Assembly: GCA_951217055.1 (NCBI GenBank)
Contig: OX578281.1
Span: 8,648,447-8,712,446 of the forward strand
Reading direction: 5' to 3'
DNA length: 64,000 bases
Origin: Gerris lacustris
Taxonomy: Eukaryota > Arthropoda > Insecta > Hemiptera > Gerridae
Positions within the stretch are counted from its first letter, which is position 1. Each line of letters starts with the position of its first letter. Positions 53,401 through 56,400 of this stretch are shown in pieces. The position numbers and the translations under genes were made by a program. Under the pieces are notes generated by a model, which saw only the letters and a list, made by a program, of their open reading frames with translations, was not told where the DNA came from and searched no databases.

Positions 53401-56400
53401 TAGCGAGTTTGTTTACATTTATCAAAACTAATTTGCTATTCTTTTATTAAAGTAACTGTTTATATCGAGTTTTTAGTGAAAAACAATGAATGAATCAAGT
53501 GGCTTTGACGAAAATGTAGAGAATAATACTCCTCCAGAAATAATTAATTCGGAAAAAATACAACTCAAGATGAATGCCATCTTTATCAAGAGAAGAGATA
53601 CGAACTTACATACAGCAAGTTTATTTTTTTCTGTATTTATTATTTACACATTTATTATATTATTTACATTTATTACAGTATTTCAATTTCAAACTCAGAT
53701 GAGGGTATTTATTTGGAATAAAAAGTCCTTTTTTAAAAAGATTTTTTATTGCATCAAAGCTTTCGCCCAGGGAACCTGAGCTTCATCAGTGATACTCTAC
53801 AAATACATAAAATAATGTAGACGGTAAATAAAGAAACAACAAAAATGCAAACAGAGAATACAAAAAGAGTGTGACATGGGTTCTTAACAAGTGGTGAAGA
53901 TATAAGAATTAAAAAATAAAATTAAAACTAAAAAGTATTTAGGTTGAAGTTTAAATATAAATATAATCAGACAAAAACTAAAAACAAACTTGCGCATTAT
54001 GTCCAAACGGTTTGGATGGAAGTGAACAAGTGAGTGGCAACAAACACATGAGACATGAAGGTAAGTGGAAGACATATATGGTGGGGATTTTTAAAGGGAT
54101 CTACATGAAGAAAAAATAAAGTAATAAAATCAGAGTCCTATTCAATGTCCAAACTTAAAAATCTTAAAAAAAATCACAGGGAAGTACTGCGTCCAAGTAC
54201 TTTTTAGGGTTTTGTAGATGATGAAGCATACCCGTTATGAAATTATGATTTTTTTTCTTCGATCCTAAGGGTCCCGGGTTCGATCCCCCGGGAGGTCACA
54301 ATGTTTTTTATAGGTAATAACGACAAGATAAATTACATTTTTTTTAGAAAATTTTCATTGCCCAACCATACGGTGTAACCATGAATCATTTCAAAATTTT
54401 AAGACCAGCCATTATATAAAATTTGGGGGGGGGATTTTTTTGGGGGTATATTTTGACTTATAAAACCAATAAAGAATTAAAAATTTAAAAAAGCAAATAT
54501 ATATTTGTATCCTACTCTTCAGCAGCTTTCATTTGATACCCAACTCAAAATTTTTAAAAAATAAAATTTTGGGCGCACTCCAAATTTTCGTGCACAAAAT
54601 TGGTAATTTTTAAAACCTGGGAATGAACTCCCGGAAATATCATCGCCCCCACTATAAGGTATTAGTATGAATTATTTCGGAATTTTAGCACCAGCCGATC
54701 TATAGTGGTTGGGGGGGGGGAATTTTTTTGGGGTATATTTTGATTTTTTCCCCCTATAACTAATGCAAATTTTAAAAAAGCATATATATATTTGTGTCCT
54801 ACTCTTCAGCAGCTTTCATTTAATACCCAACTCAAAATTTTAAAAAAATAAAAGTTTGGGCGCACTTCACTTTTTCGCGCCCAAAATTTACAATTTTTGA
54901 AAATTTGGGATGAACTCCCGGAATTTTCATCGCCTCACAATAAGATATTAGCATGAATTATTTCAAAATTTTAGCGCCAGCCGATCTATAGTGGTTGGGG
55001 GGGGGGGATTTTTTTTTGGTATATTTTGATTTATTTAACCAATAAGGAATGCAAATTTTAAAAAAGGATATATATATTTGTGTCCTACTCTTCAGCAGCT
55101 TTCATTTGATACCCTACTCAAAAATTAAAAAAAATATAAATTTTTGAGTTTACCACATTTTTTTCGAATTGCGCATGCGCAAATCTAATTATGAACTTCT
55201 GTATATTTTTCCTGTGGTTGGGTCAAAAAGTTGCACCAGTGTTTCAAATTTCAGTACTTTCGCTTAAACGGTTCGGGCCCTATGAACCAAAGAGCGACGG
55301 ACGGACGGACACATCACCCTCGGTATAAGGGTTTTGAGAAGTATCTACAAAACCCTAACAAGACTATAGGTTTGACGTATGGTACGGTGCGGTAATAAAA
55401 GAATATAAAAGTAAATTTCTTCGTTTGTTTATATTGGAGATAATATTAGTATACAGGGTGACTGGCGTTATATGAGAAAAAATGAAGTAGGTTGTTCTAC
55501 GTCTTATGGGCTACAAAAAACGCTATATAAACCATGGGTCAAATCTTAACCGTTTTCCCGCAAGGTCAAATTTTATGATTTTTTTAAGATCCCGTACCTT
55601 TTCTTATAAAAACACTTATTTCTCCAAAAATATAAAAGCTAGATATACTAGATAACAAAATGTTTGGTATCGTTGTAAAGCTGATACATTTTCCAATAAG
55701 AAAAGTGTAATTTTAATTTTCATGCCCTCAAATTACATGACAAACAATAAACAATGTATACAAATTTTATATTTAAGAAAAAAATTAAAAAAATCAATAA
55801 TTGCTTTGCGGTTCTATAACTTGGTAAAGAACCGAGCTTAAACTTTTCGGACTTCAAGAAAAACTTCCTTATTTACTAACGTTTCGATCGATATAAATAT
55901 TATTACCCATTCATTGGACGGAATTTTTATTAAACTTCGCTGAAAGTAAAAAAGAAACGTGTTTGTTGTTGCAATTCTTGACTTACAGGTGGGTAAATAA
56001 TTAAAAACAAGCAAGGTTGGTTTAGTATACTCATCTTTGTGTCAATAGCAACAATAAACATGTTTCTTTTCCACTTTCAACGAAGTTTACTAAAAATTCC
56101 GCCTTATGAATGGGTAATAATATTAATATTGATCGAAACGTCAGTCAATAAGGAAGTTTTTCCTGAAGTCCGAAAAGTTTGAGCTTCGTTCTTTACCAAA
56201 ATATGGGAACGTATAAAAAATTAAATTATTTTCTTAAAAATAAAATTTATATAAAATTTTTGTCATATAATTTGAAGGCATGAAAATTAAAATTACATTT
56301 TTCTGATACGAAATTTTGTCAGCTTTACAACGGTGCGGATGAAATTTGATTTTATGGGAGAACGGTTAAGATTTGACCTATAACTTATATAGTGTTTTTT

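Noticed and set aside
54256..54300. Possible tRNA gene (GGGTTCGATCCCCCGGG)
   Set aside because: Only a T-arm-like stem and B box; no acceptor, D or anticodon arms in the right places.
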